DNA of 64,000 nucleotides from NCBI RefSeq assembly GCF_024323335.1, contig NC_066579.1, positions 354,647,400 through 354,711,399 of the forward strand, written 5' to 3'. The translations under genes and the position numbers were made by a program. This DNA comes from Lathyrus oleraceus (lineage: Eukaryota; Streptophyta; Magnoliopsida; Fabales; Fabaceae). The notes under the pieces were generated by a model. The model made no database searches, was not told the origin of the DNA, and saw nothing but the letters and a program-made list of their open reading frames with translations. Each line of letters starts with the position of its first letter. The stretch's first letter is position 1. This document shows, piece after piece, positions 8,863 through 22,500 of the stretch.

Positions 8863-10120
8863 TCAATTCTGCCTGCGTCCTCTTGTTCTCGGACCCGGTG
8901 ATCATTCATGTACTGCCAAGTCATCAAACCTGTTAAGCAAGTCAGTGAACCTCTGGTCGATTATTGCATTCCTCTCTTGTTGTTGTTGTTGCATCTGGCG
9001 CATCAGTTGCATTACTTCGTTATTCTGTGCATGCATGGCATCAAGCCGTTTGGGCTTGATGTTCAATAGCATCCATGATGTCATCATTTGTTGCAGGCCT
9101 TCTTCTTCGACGACGTCGGGAGGATGGACCAGCTACATTATCGGAAGGATTAAGTGGGACAGAATGTTGTTCAGGACCTTGATCACCTTGCTCCATTTCA
9201 TCAAACTCGTCTGGGGGCGGGTTTGCTTGTGTAGGCATGGTAGGCTCGGGAGCATTCAAATCGTAGATGAATGTGTTGGGGTTAGTAACATCGGTGAGTG
9301 CAATGTTGGGCATAACGACGCTTGGGATTTCTTGGTTATTGACCATAAAATAATAATTCCCGCCTACCCTATTTTTGATTAAGCGGCAGGAGCGACAATA
9401 GCTGATATCCACAAACAGGGGTGGCAAAGATTGCAAACTCTGAAGTCGGTCCCCTAGATTTAAACCGAGTCCGATGGTGGTTATTAATCCTCCAATCACA
9501 AAAGGTTGACTGCCTCGAGCACAAAGGGTACGGATATGGTGAAGTAAGAAAGAGGCGGCGTTTACCTTTGTATCTGCTGAAAAGATGCAGTGTAGGAAGA
9601 ATAATTCTTTCGCGTTAACTTTGCTGTTGTTGGCTCTTCCAAAGATGGTGTTTTGCAAAATACGGATAAAATATCGGATAGTGGGGTTGTTTATGTGCGA
9701 AGCAAGTAATGCATCCCAATTGGTGGTTACCACACCGGATATTTTTCCAAAAAGTTCGAATGCGACCGTGTTCCAATCTGAGTTTGGAGGGATTCTTGGG
9801 TGGACGTGGTCTTCTTCAGGAAAATGTAGCATGGCACTCAACTGTTCTTGAGATATTGCGTACTCAGTGTTGAACATACGGAATTTTGCGACACCGGTTA
9901 AGTACTCGTCCTCACCGGTTGGAGTGGTGTATGAATAAGAGCTTAAAAACTCCAGGGTGAGTGATGGGTATGTTGGGTGATTTTGTGTGCACAGAAAAGT
10001 TAAATCGGATAGCCTAGGCAGCCATTGCACACCTTGATGTAATCCTAATTCTTGTAAGCAATTGTAATCTTGGTACCTGGTAGATGTGACTCCGCGTTGC
10101 TTAAACCGAACAAACTGCTC
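8863..10120 (-). pseudogene. ORFy of A2: truncated, frameshifted post-pol ORF
   Basis: Homologous to the intact ORFy at 38539-39837. The 5' end is cut at 10120, which corresponds to roughly the 22nd residue of the intact protein (EQFVRFKQRG). The globular domain is open from 10120 to about 9060. The arginine run survives (RRRRRRR around 9100). A 22-bp insertion with a perfect 9-bp inverted repeat (9039-9061) shifts the frame, and the rest (LMRQMQQQQQERN, coiled coil) continues in another frame to a stop near 8902, with further matching residues to 8863. No transmembrane segment or signal peptide is visible. Its role is unknown; in Athila elements this position is called env-like. Confidence 0.8.
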
Positions 10121-11149
10121 CTGTCACAAATTTGACCTCACTTGGATTTAATATGAATGATTTATGTATTTTTGAAGTTGAGGAAAATCACTTGTTCAAT
10201 GGCATTGGTCCAAAATGACCTATAATGTATCCTCATATCACATGCACATAAAATTTGAATTTGCTCTTCCTACAAACATAAAAGTTGAAGTAGACATATT
10301 GAATTTGATTGTGAAATTTGGAAATATTTCATATCATAAAAAATGGGCAAGTTATGGCCTTGGGAAGTTGACCTCCAAATTAGGGTTAATACAAAATGAC
10401 CTATAATCGTTCACCATAAAAAATTACTTTCCAAGCAAAACTAGCTCTAGACCTCAACATGAAAGTTGTTTGTAATGTCATTTAGAGTAACTTTTATCTT
10501 GGAATAATTTTCATATGACAAATATAGTAGGATATAGGGTTTAGGGAACCCCAATTTTGATAAGATGAATTCCTTTGGTCAACCACCATCAACCAACTTG
10601 CTATCTTGCCATTATCTTGACTTTTGGGACTCATGGAGGACCATATATGCATAAGATGATGAAATTTGAAGTATCCCTTGAAATATTTGATCAATTGTTG
10701 AAGAAGATTGCTGAAGAAGTTACACAAGACACCTAGATGAATTAGGGTTTCCACGGCAAACCAATTCGAAAGTCTTGATGATTTCTTGATCAAAATAAAA
10801 TATGAAGATCAGGGGATTCATATATGATGCTTAGATCCATGGTAACCCAATATTGATTGAGCTCCTTGCAATGAGGGTCTTAAACCATAGATATGAGCTT
10901 GATGAATCAAAGGTGAGCGCATGCCCTACCTACAAAAGACTTAGTTTATACAAATACATATTTTTGGTATTTTTGTTAGTAAAGATGATAAGATACAAAG
11001 TATGATACAGTCAAATGGTGCTTGGTGATCTCTTCCAATGAAAACCCAATGAATGGGGGGTAAGGAGGATGCCAAGATGTGATCCCAATGCTTATGCATA
11101 TGATGATAAGAGCATGAGGGATCTTAGGGTCAAAATTGGGATCTTATAG
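10121..11149 (-). repeat. Ogre-type LTR fragment, inverted relative to the array
   Basis: The reverse complement matches the first ~1 kb of the array's LTR with many differences. It ends at 11149 with the complement of the LTR start (TATAAGATCCCAATTTTGAC on the minus strand). Shared landmarks include AAGTTGAGGAAAATCACTTG near 10178 and repeated CAAAATGACCTATAAT sequences. It cuts A2 off at 10120. No gene is present. Confidence 0.75.
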
Positions 11150-11519
11150 TTTCATCTGACACATGGATTATTATTTGCTTATTTGGCTTGCTTGAGGCTT
11201 AATCCCAAAGGAGGGAATTCTTGCTTGACTCAAATCATAAATCTTGCTATCTCTTGGTTAGATCTTTCCTCCCTAGCTTTTACTTTATGTTCTAAAATAA
11301 TCTATTCATCTCCCCCCTTCTTTAATTTTCAAAATCTTCTCTCTCTTTTTTCAAAAAAACCTTCTTGTTTTTAAACTTGAACCAATTTCTCAATAAATCT
11401 TGACTTTTGTCAAGTTATTTTCAAAATATTTTCCTAATAAATGCTAATACATCTTAAGCATATTCAATCCAATTTCAAAAGTCTTAAAAAATACATAACT
11501 CATTCAAACTATTTTGTGC
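11150..11519 (+). repeat. Ogre-type LTR fragment, unique left flank of the array
   Basis: A/T-rich non-coding DNA. Its first part (TTGCTTGAGGCTTAATCCC and the following CTTTCCTC) resembles, in plus orientation, the middle of LTR D read from the other strand (around 34440-34560). It therefore looks like the LTR interior leading into the first array unit. Confidence 0.55.
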
Positions 11520-13162
11520 ACTTTGTGCACTTTTTCTTTTAAAACTTTTCCTCAAAGTTTAGACATGAGTCATTCCCATAGTTGATATGTAATTCTCCTA
11601 TCCCCATAGTATTGATGATAATTCTTTTACACCTAAGAGAGATAGTGGTATACTTGTTTATATTTATCCAAGTTGGAGTCCTCCGTGGTGATGCAAAGTT
11701 CATATACTTGTGGGTGGCTAGTTGAGTGTTCTCCTTAAAATAAATAAAAATTATTTTCATTAAAAATGAATCAAAACAAACATATTTATTATTTTTGCCA
11801 TGAACTACGAGGTTTTAATCCTCCATTACGCTTTTTGGGTACATAGGCACGATCCTTAGGAAGTCTTGGCAAACACAAAAACTATTAAAAAAAACATTTT
11901 CTTCTCATCTCCCCAATCGTTTGCAAATAACACTATTTTTAACCCAAAATGCACAGATATCCAAAGAGGTTCCTATAAAATACTATATATGTTTAGGGTG
12001 CTAGTACCTCCCCTTAACATAACCAACCCCCGAACCCTTATCTCGGTTTTTACTAGTTTTTTTTAACTTCTTTGGGTTTTGTTTGTTCTTTTTCCCTTTC
12101 CTTTGGAAATATTAAAAGGGGGGTGGCTGTAAGACCCCAATTTTGACCCTAAGATCCCTCATGTTATCTCATCATATGCATTAGCATTGGGATCACACCC
12201 TGGCATCCTCCTTACCCCTCATTCATTGGGTTTGCATTGGGAGAGATCACCAAGCACATTTTGATTGTATCATACTTTTTCTTTAATTATTTACTAACCA
12301 AAATACCAAAAATATGTCAAGGTATAGTTTGTTGCTTTTGTAGGTAGTGTGTATGCTCACCTATGCTATATTAAGCTCATATCTAGGGTTTAATACCCTA
12401 AATGCAAGGATTTCAATCAAGAGATGGTTCACATTGACTATAGACATCGTATATGGATCCCCATGGTCTTCACATATCATTTTGATCAAGAGTTCATCAA
12501 GAGTTTGAAGTTTATTAGCCTTGGAAACCCTAATTCATTCGGGTGTCTTGTGTGACTTCTTCAACAAGTTTCTTCATCAATTAATCAAATATTTCAAGGC
12601 ATAATTCATATCACATAATATTATGCATATATGATCCTCCATGAGTCCCAAAAATCAAGAGAATGTCAAGCTAGCAAGATGGTTCATGGTGGTTGACCAG
12701 AGAAGTTAACTAGTCAAAACTAGGGTTCCCTAGACCCTATCTCCTACAATTTTTGTCATATGAAAATGATTCCAAGTGCAAAGTTACTCAAAATGACATT
12801 ACAAACAACTTTCATGTTGAATTCAAGAGCTAAGTTTGCTTTGAAAGTCATTTTTATGCTGAAAGATTATAGGTCGTTTTGTCTGAACCGTAGATAGGAG
12901 GTCAACTTACCAAGATCATAACTTGCTAAATTGTTATGAGATGAAAGCAATTAAAATTTCATGATCAAATACAACTTGGAAATGCATGTGCCATGAGGAA
13001 AGATTATAGGTCATTTTGGGCCATTACCATTGAACAAGTGATTTTCCTCAACTTCTAAAATGCATAACACCTTCATACCAAATCCAAATGAGGTCAAATT
13101 GGTGAAAACATTGATGAAGTTTGAAAGAGCTACAACCTTGCTGAAGGAACTTTTTGCATTTG

Positions 13163-13283
13163 AAATAGAAAAGTGTTCAACATGAAAGTCGTTCCCCTTG
13201 ATTTTCCAAACTTCCACCTCACAATTCATCATGATCCAAGCTTCAAATAGAAAAGTGTTCAACATGAAAGTCGTTCCCCTTGA
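13163..13283 (+). repeat. 39-bp direct repeat inside each array unit
   Basis: The segment from AAATAGAAAAGTGTTCAACA to CCCCTTGA occurs twice 82 bp apart (13163-13201 and 13245-13283). The same pair recurs at the matching place in all five units. Confidence 0.9.
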
Positions 13284-13558
13284 TCTCACCTTTCCAAAAA
13301 GTCCAATATCATATCATTTGAATAAAAATTGAAGGACTTGTGTATGGGTGCAATGTGTGGTACCATTTGGAAGAATTTCATGATCAAACTCATTCCAACT
13401 TTGCATGGCTTAATGCAACACTTTCAACATGACCTATGCACGACTTTGCACCTTTGCAAATGATTGTTTGGGCTTTGCACACGCCCATACTAGCTCATGA
13501 AGGAACTTTCTATTTTTGAACATTTGAAAGAAAGTGTGTGAAAAGCATATGCAGTTGC

Positions 13559-13567
13559 TATAAGTAG
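13559..13567 (+). promoter_or_regulatory. TATA-like box in the array unit
   Basis: TATAAGTAG lies about 1.43 kb inside the LTR start and is preserved in all five units (for example near 17569, 21578, 25585 and 29594). It falls in the same general zone as the better TATA box of LTR C (56316-56323), suggesting the LTR promoter. Transcription is not shown. Confidence 0.4.
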
Positions 13568-15529
13568 AGAATCATTGTGATTAGAACTCCATCAATACCT
13601 TGCCCAAGATTTTCCAGACCAATCCAAACCCTCCATTCCATAGAATTTTTGAAGATTTCTTTTGAAATCGAGCTTGAACTTCATCTTCTGTTTGGAAGTT
13701 CAAACTCCAAAAATCCACTTCCCTTTTCATCTCAATTGGTTTCTGCAAGCAAGAGGAAGAGAAAGCAAGCAAATCCAGGTCAAGATCAAGTAAATTTGAA
13801 GCAACTCGAAGGTGATTTTTTATAAACTTCATCTCTTCGATTCTCTCTCAATTCTTCATCATTCTTTGTGATTTTTGGTTCTCTGAAGTCCTACCAATGT
13901 AGGCAACAAGATTTAGTTGCTTTGAGGTCAAATCAAAGCAACTCAGTTCATGATCCTCAAAATTCAAATCCCTGTATCTTTTTATATACTTGGAATTGGA
14001 GAAAATTGAGGCCAAATTCGAGCTTCTGAGCTTTTTTTCTTTGAATCCATGTCTTTGTTTTGTATTTTGGTGAGGGTTGATGGTGGACCAGTCCGGTGAG
14101 GTCCACCGGAGAAGAAGACCGGAGCCCTAGCTTCGGTGGTGTGTTGTCACGCCTCTCAACCATCGTATCTTGTTTAATTGTTTTAATCATAGTCATTGGT
14201 TTTAATTATCATTGTTGCAGCGTGTTGACTAGGGTGTACCATGGATGACACACGTGCAGCCATCAGATCTACCACCTCAATTAATGAGGGAGATCTGATG
14301 CCTTTGTTTTTTTTTTCATTTTAATTTCTGATTTTATGTTTAATCCATTTATTTTGTTTAATTCATAATAGTTTCATTTTTAATCCAAAAAAAATGGGAC
14401 TTTCACCAAAAATCTTTAAATATTTTCCTATTTCATTTTCGGAATAAAAATTATTTTTTGGATTAATTTTGATATTTTTCACAAATTAATTGTTTTTGTG
14501 TATATTTTTAATTGTTTTAAAATACTTCTGACTTTTCAAAAATCATGAAATTTTTTGTCTAAGGTCCTTTGACCTTGTTTGACCTAGAATAAATCTCTTG
14601 TACATTTATTTGGTGTTTTGAAGATATTTTAGGTTTTGACCAAACTAAATTGAATATTAATGCATTTTTAATTTGATTTTTAATTGATTAATTATGTATA
14701 GGTTATGTTGAGCCATTTTTATTTACTTGTTTGGGCCTTGTTCAAGGTTGATTTGACTTTTGTTGGATTAAAATCATTGGATTTAGGGGATTGTTGAAAT
14801 GTATATTTCATCTCCCAAAATACATGAATGATTTTAATTTGATAAAGTTCCTCCCATGACCAATTTGGGTTTCTCTCATCTCCCCTCCCTCTTCATCTTC
14901 AATCTCATTCTTTCCGATCCCTTTCATTGACCAATGAAATCTCCAGATCCTAAGGATAATTGGTTCATCAATAACCTTGTGTTAGATGAACCAATACAAG
15001 TATGGATGAGATAGGTCCATCCTTTGATCTTTTTTTTCTCTGTTAGTGTGTGGTATGTTTTAGGAGTTTTGTTCATTATACCAAATCTCTAACATGCATT
15101 AGCACCTAAATTTTTATTGCCCAACCTTAGATAGTTGTCTTCTACATAAGTCCAATTACGATTGCTTAACATAGAGCTAAATTTGACCCTAAAGGCATAT
15201 CATTCTAGTAAGTGAGATTGTAAGTCTCCCATATTTCATGGTATTATGTGGAAACATGGCCTTTCTTCCTTCCTTTGGAAGATGTCTTGGTTCAAGGATC
15301 TATGCTTGTGAATAGATGGTTGAGTGTTCTCCAAAGAACGACTTAATCAATTGAGAAGCAAAACTCCACTAACATCTAATTAACTTTGACTAACACTAAC
15401 TATTATTAACTTTGCTTTACTTTCAAGTCATTTACTTTATGCAATTTAATTTCAAGTCATTTACCATTCATTGTCATTTTCATTTCATTTAACTTGTTTA
15501 TGTTTATGTCATTTTCACTTTGCTCATTT

Positions 15530-18500
15530 ACTTTGTGCACTTTTTCTTTTAAAACTTTTCCTCAAAGTTTAGACATGAGTCATTCCCATATTTGATATGT
15601 AATTCTCCTATCCCCATAGTATTGATGATAATTCTTTTACACCTAAGAGAGATAGTGGTATACTTGTTTATATTTATCCAAGTTGGAGTCCTCCGTGGTG
15701 ATGCAAAGTTCATATACTTGTGGGTGGCTAGTTGAGTGTTCTCCTTAAAATAAATAAAAATTATTTTCATTAAAAATGAATCAAAACAAACATATTTATT
15801 ATTTTTGCCATGAACTACGAGGTTTTAATCCTCCATTACGCTTTTTGGGTACATAGGCACGATCCTTAGGAAGTCTTGGCAAACACAAAAACTATTAAAA
15901 AAAACATTTTCTTCTCATCTCCCCAATCGTTTGCAAATAACACTATTTTTAACCCAAAATGCACAGATATCCAAAGAGGTTCCTATAGAGTACTATATAT
16001 GTTTAGGGTGCTAGTACCTCCCCTTTGCATAACCAACCCCCGAACCCTTATCTCGGTTTTTATTAGTTTTTTTTAACTTCTTTGGGTTTTGTTTGTTCTT
16101 TTTCCCTTTCCTTTGGAAATATTAAAAGGGGGGTGGCTGTAAGACCCCAATTTTGACCCTAAGATCCCTCATGTTATCTCATCATATGCATTAGCATTGG
16201 GATCACACCCTGGCATCCTCCTTACCCCTCATTCATTGGGTTTGCATTGGGAGAGATCACCAAGCACATTTTGATTGTATCATACTTTTTCTTTAATTAT
16301 TTACTAACCAAAATACCAAAAATATGTCAAGGTATAGTTTGTTGCTTTTGTAGGTAGTGTGTATGCTCACCTATGCTATATTAAGCTCATATCTAGGGTT
16401 TAATACCCTAAATGCAAGGATTTCAATCAAGAGATGGTTCACATTGACTATAGACATCGTATATGGATCCCCATGGTCTTCACATATCATTTTGATCAAG
16501 AGTTCATCAAGAGTTTGAAGTTTATTAGCCTTGGAAACCCTAATTCATTCGGGTGTCTTGTGTGACTTCTTCAACAAGTTTCTTCATCAATTAATCAAAT
16601 ATTTCAAGGCATAATTCATATCACATAATATTATGCATATATGATCCTCCATGAGTCCCAAAAATCAAGAGAATGTCAAGCTAGCAAGATGGTTCATGGT
16701 GGTTGACCAGAGAAGTTAACTAGTCAAAACTAGGGTTCCCTAGACCCTATCTCCTACAATTTTTGTCATATGAAAATGATTCCAAGTGCAAAGTTACTCA
16801 AAATGACATTACAAACAACTTTCATGTTGAATTCAAGAGCTAAGTTTGCTTTGAAAGTCATTTTTATGCTGAAAGATTATAGGTCGTTTTGTCTGAACCG
16901 TAGATAGGAGGTCAACTTACCAAGATCATAACTTGCTAAATTGTTATGAGATGAAAGCAATTAAAATTTCATGATCAAATACAACTTGGAAATGCATGTG
17001 CCATGAGGAAAGATTATAGGTCATTTTGGGCCATTACCATTGAACAAGTGATTTTCCTCAACTTCTAAAATGCATAACACCTTCATACCAAATCCAAATG
17101 AGGTCAAATTGGTGAAAACATTGATGAAGTTTGAAAGAGCTACAACCTTGCTGAAGGAACTTTTTGCATTTGAAATAGAAAAGTGTTCAACATGAAAGTC
17201 GTTCCCCTTGATTTTCCAAACTTCCACCTCACAATTCATCATGATCCAAGCTTCAAATAGAAAAGTGTTCAACATGAAAGTCGTTCCCCTTGATCTCACC
17301 TTTCCAAAAAGTCCAATATCATATCATTTGAATAAAAATTGAAGGACTTGTGTATGGGTGCAATGTGTGGTACCATTTGGAAGAATTTCATGATCAAACT
17401 CATTCCAACTTTGCATGGCTTAATGCAACACTTTCAACATGACCTATGCACGACTTTGCACCTTTGCAAATGATTGTTTGGGCTTTGCACACGCCCATAC
17501 TAGCTCATGAAGGAACTTTCTATTTTTGAACATTTGAAAGAAAGTGTGTGAAAAGCATATGCAGTTGCTATAAGTAGAGAATCATTGTGATTAGAACTCC
17601 ATCAATACCTTGCCCAAGATTTTCCAGACCAATCCAAACCCTCCATTCCATAGAATTTTTGAAGATTTCTTTTGAAATCGAGCTTGAACTTCATCTTCTG
17701 TTTGGAAGTTCAAACTCCAAAAATCCACTTCCCTTTTCATCTCAATTGGTTTCTGCAAGCAAGAGGAAGAGAAAGCAAGCAAATCCAGGTCAAGATCAAG
17801 TAAATTTGAAGCAACTCGAAGGTGATTTTTTATAAACTTCATCTCTTCGATTCTCTCTCAATTCTTCATCATTCTTTGTGATTTTTGGTTCTCTAAAGTC
17901 CTACCAATGTAGGCAACAAGATTTAGTTGCTTTGAGGTCAAATCAAAGCAACTCAGTTCATGATCCTCAAAATTCAAATCCCTGTATCTTTTTATATACT
18001 TGGAATTGGAGAAAATTGAGGCCAAATTCGAGCTTCTGAGCTTTTTTTCTTTGAATCCATGTCTTTGTTTTGTATTTTGGTGAGGGTTGATGGTGGACCA
18101 GTCCGGTGAGGTCCACCGGAGAAGAAGACCGGAGCCCTAGCTTCGGTGGTGTGTTGTCACGCCTCTCAACCATCGTATCTTGTTTAATTGTTTTAATCAT
18201 AGTCATTGGTTTTAATTATCATTGTTGCAGCGTGTTGACTAGGGTGTACCATGGATGACACACGTGCAGCCATCAGATCTACCACCTCAATTAATGAGGG
18301 AGATCTGATGCCTTTGTTTTTTTTTTCATTTTAATTTCTGATTTTATGTTTAATCCATTTATTTTGTTTAATTCATAATAATTTCATTTTTAATCCAAAA
18401 AAAATGGGACTTTCACCAAAAATCTTTAAATATTTTCCTATTTCATTTTCGGAATAAAAATTATTTTTTGGATTAATTTTGATATTTTTCACAAATTAAT

Positions 18501-19539
18501 TGTTTTTGTGTATATTTTTAATTGTTTTAAAATACTTCTGACTTTTCAAAAATCATGAAATTTTTTGTCTAAGGTCCTTTGACCTTGTTTGACCTAGAAT
18601 AAATCTCTTGTACATTTATTTGGTGTTTTGAAGATATTTTAGGTTTTGACCAAACTAAATTGAATATTAATGCATTTTTAATTTGATTTTTAATTGATTA
18701 ATTATGTATAGGTTATGTTGAGCCATTTTTATTTACTTGTTTGGGCCTTGTACAAGGTTGATTTGACTTTTGTTGGATTAAAATCATTGGATTTAGGGGA
18801 TTGATGAAATGTATATTTCATCTCCCAAAATACATGAATGATTTTAATTTGATAAAGTTCCTCCCATGACCAATTTGGGTTTCTCTCATCTCCCCTCCCT
18901 CTTCATCTTCAATCTCATTATTTCCGATCCCTTTCATTGACCAATGAAATCTCCAGATCCTAAGGATAATTGGTTCATCAATAACCTTGTGTTAGATGAA
19001 CCAATACAAGTATGGATGAGATAGGTCCATCCTTTGATCTTTTTTTTCTCTGTTAGTGTGTGGTATGTTTTAGGAGTTTTGTTCATTATACCAAATCTCT
19101 AACATGAATTAACACCTAAATTTTTATTGCCCGACCTTAGATAGTTGTCTTCTACATAAGTCCAATTACGATTGCTTAACATAGAGCTAAATTTGACCCT
19201 AAAGGCATATCATTCTAGTAAATGAGATTGTAAGTCTCCCATATTTCATGGTATTATGTGGAAACATGGCCTTTCTTCCTTCCTTTGGAAGATGTCTTGG
19301 TTCAAGGATCTATGCTTGTGAATAGATGGTTGAGTGTTCTCCAAAGAACGACTTAATCAATTGAGAAGCAAAACTCCACTAACATCTAATTAACTTTGAC
19401 TAACACTAACTATTATTAACTTTGCTTTACTTTCAAGTCATTTACTTTATGCAATTTAATTTCAAGTCATTTACCATTCATTGTCATTTTCATTTCATTT
19501 AACTTGTTTATGTTTATGTCATTTTCACTTTGCTCATTT
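15530..19539 (+). repeat. array unit 2
   Basis: Distinguished by CATATTTGATATG near 15588 and TAGTAAATGAG near 19217. It has the central-unit states TTGTACAAGG, TCATTATTTCC and CATGAATTAAC, and keeps CCGACCTT. The LTR start is at 16138. Confidence 0.95.
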
Positions 19540-22500
19540 ACTTTGTGCACTTTTTCTTTTAAAACTTTTCCTCAAAGTTTAGACATGAGTCATTCCCATA
19601 GTTGATATGTAATTCTCCTATCCCCATAGTATTGATGATAATTCTTTTACACCTAAGAGAGATAGTGGTATACTTGTTTATATTTATCCAAGTTGGAGTC
19701 CTCCGTGGTGATGCAAAGTTCATATACTTGTGGGTGGCTAGTTGAGTGTTCTCCTTAAAATAAATAAAAATTATTTTCATTAAAAATGAATCAAAACAAA
19801 CATATTTATTATTTTTGCCATGAACTACGAGGTTTTAATCCTCCATTACGCTTTTTGGGTACATAGGCACGATCCTTAGGAAGTCTTGGCAAACACAAAA
19901 ACTATTAAAAAAAACATTTTCTTCTCATCTCCCCAATCGTTTGCAAATAACACTATTTTTAACCCAAAATGCACAGATATCCAAAGAGGTTCCTATAGAG
20001 TACTATATATGTTTAGGGTGCTAGTACCTCCCCTTTGCATAACCAACCCCCGAACCCTTATCTCGGTTTTTATTAGTTTTTTTTAACTTCTTTGGGTTTT
20101 GTTTGTTCTTTTTCCCTTTCCTTTGGAAATATTAAAAGGGGGTGGCTGTAAGACCCCAATTTTGACCCTAAGATCCCTCATGTTATCTCATCATATGCAT
20201 TAGCATTGGGATCACACCCTGGCATCCTCCTTACCCCTCATTCATTGGGTTTGCATTGGGAGAGATCACCAAGCACATTTTGATTGTATCATACTTTTTC
20301 TTTAATTATTTACTAACCAAAATACCAAAAATATGTCAAGGTATAGTTTGTTGCTTTTGTAGGTAGTGTGTATGCTCACCTATGCTATATTAAGCTCATA
20401 TCTAGGGTTTAATACCCTAAATGCAAGGATTTCAATCAAGAGATAGTTCACATTGACTATAGACATCGTATATGGATCCCCATGGTCTTCACATATCATT
20501 TTGATCAAGAGTTCATCAAGAGTTTGAAGTTTATTAGCCTTGGAAACCCTAATTCATTCGGGTGTCTTGTGTGTCTTCTTCAACAAGTTTCTTCATCAAT
20601 TAATCAAATATTTCCAGGCATAATTCATATCACATAATATTATGCATATATGATCCTCCATGAGTCCCAAAAATCAAGAGAATGTCAAGCTAGCAAGATG
20701 GTTCATGGTGGTTGACCAGAGAAGTTAACTAGTCAAAACTAGGGTTCCCTAGACCCTATCTCCTACAATTTTTGTCATATGAAAATGATTCCAAGTGCAA
20801 AGTTACTCAAAATGACATTACAAACAACTTTCATGTTGAATTCAAGAGCTAAGTTTGCTTTGAAAGTCATTTTTATGCTGAAAGATTATAGGTCGTTTTG
20901 TCTGAACCGTAGATAGGAGGTCAACTTACCAAGATCATAACTTGCTAAATTGTTATGAGATGAAAGCAATTAAAATTTCATGATCAAATACAACTTGGAA
21001 ATGCATGTGCCATGAGGAAAGATTATAGGTCATTTTGGGCCATTACCATTGAACAAGTGATTTTCCTCAACTTCTAAAATGCATAACACCTTCATACCAA
21101 ATCCAAATGAGGTCAAATTGGTGAAAACATTGATGAAGTTTAAAAGAGCTACAACCTTGCTGAAGGAACTTTTTGCATTTGAAATAGAAAAGTGTTCAAC
21201 ATGAAAGTCGTTCCCCTTGATTTTCCAAACTTCCACCTCACAATTCATCATGATCCAAGCTTCAAATAGAAAAGTGTTCAACATGAAAGTCGTTCCCCTT
21301 GATCTCACCTTTCCAAAAAGTCCAATATCATATCATTTGAATAAAAATTGAAGGACTTGTGTATGGGTGCAATGTGTGGTACCATTTGGAAGAATTTCAT
21401 GATCAAACTCATTCCAACTTTGCATGGCTTAATGCAACACTTTCAACATGACCTATGCACGACTTTGCACCTTTGCAAATGATTGTTTGGGCTTTGCACA
21501 CGCCCATACTAGCTCATGAAGGAACTTTCTATTTTTGAACATTTGAAAGAAAGTGTGTGAAAAGCATATGCAGTTGCTATAAGTAGAGAATCATTGTGAT
21601 TAGAACTCCATCAATACCTTGCCCAAGATTTTCCAGACCAATCCAAACCCTCCATTCCATAGAATTTTTGAAGATTTCTTTTGAAATCGAGCTTGAACTT
21701 CATCTTCTGTTTGGAAGTTCAAACTCCAAAAATCCACTTCCCTTTTCATCTCAATTGGTTTCTGCAAGCAAGAGGAAGAGAAAGCAAGCAAATCCAGGTC
21801 AAGATCAAGTAAATTTGAAGCAACTCGAAGGTGATTTTTTATAAACTTCATCTCTTCGATTCTCTCTCAATTCTTCATCATTCTTTGTGATTTTTGGTTC
21901 TCTAAAGTCCTACCAATGTAGGCAACAAGATTTAGTTGCTTTGAGGTCAAATCAAAGCAACTCAGTTCATGATCCTCAAAATTCAAATCCCTGTATCTTT
22001 TTATATACTTGGAATTGGAGAAAATTGAGGCCAAATTCGAGCTTCTGAGCTTTTTTTCTTTGAATCCATGTCTTTGTTTTGTATTTTGGTGAGGGTTGAT
22101 GGTGGACCAGTCCGGTGAGGTCCACCGGAGAAGAAGACCGGAGCCCTAGCTTCGGTGGTGTGTTGTCACGCCTCTCAACCATCGTATCTTGTTTAATTGT
22201 TTTAATCATAGTCATTGGTTTTAATTATCATTGTTGCAGCGTGTTGACTAGGGTGTACCATGGATGACACACGTGCAGCCATCAGATCTACCACCTCAAT
22301 TAATGAGGGAGATCTGATGCCTTTGTTTTTTTTTCATTTTAATTTCTGATTTTATGTTTAATCCATTTATTTTGTTTAATTCATAATAATTTCATTTTTA
22401 ATCCAAAAAAAATGGGACTTTCACCAAAAATCTTTAAATATTTTCCTATTTCATTTTCGGAATAAAAATTATTTTTTGGATTAATTTTGATATTTTTCAC

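Larger units (their letters stand above)
7843..10120 (-). mobile_element. 3' part of a second Athila-like copy (A2)
   Basis: Next to LTR 1 on its right come a polypurine tract, a ~1-kb non-coding 3' region, and a broken ORFy (8863-10120). The whole stretch aligns with the corresponding part of element B (37412-39790). It stops abruptly at 10120 inside ORFy, where an Ogre-type LTR fragment begins. Nothing else of A2 is in the window. Confidence 0.85.
11520..15529 (+). repeat. array unit 1
   Basis: Distinguished by TCCTATAAAATAC near 11971, CCTTAACATAACC near 12013 and GATTGTTGAAATG near 14793. It shares TTGTTCAAGG, TCATTCTTTCC and CATGCATTAGC with unit 5, but not with units 2-4. The LTR start is at 12128. 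Confidence 0.95.

Noticed and set aside
13011..14196. ORFs of 79-92 codons repeated in every array unit on both strands
   Set aside because: They lie inside LTR sequence, overlap each other on opposite strands, match no domain, and are preserved only because the units are young copies.
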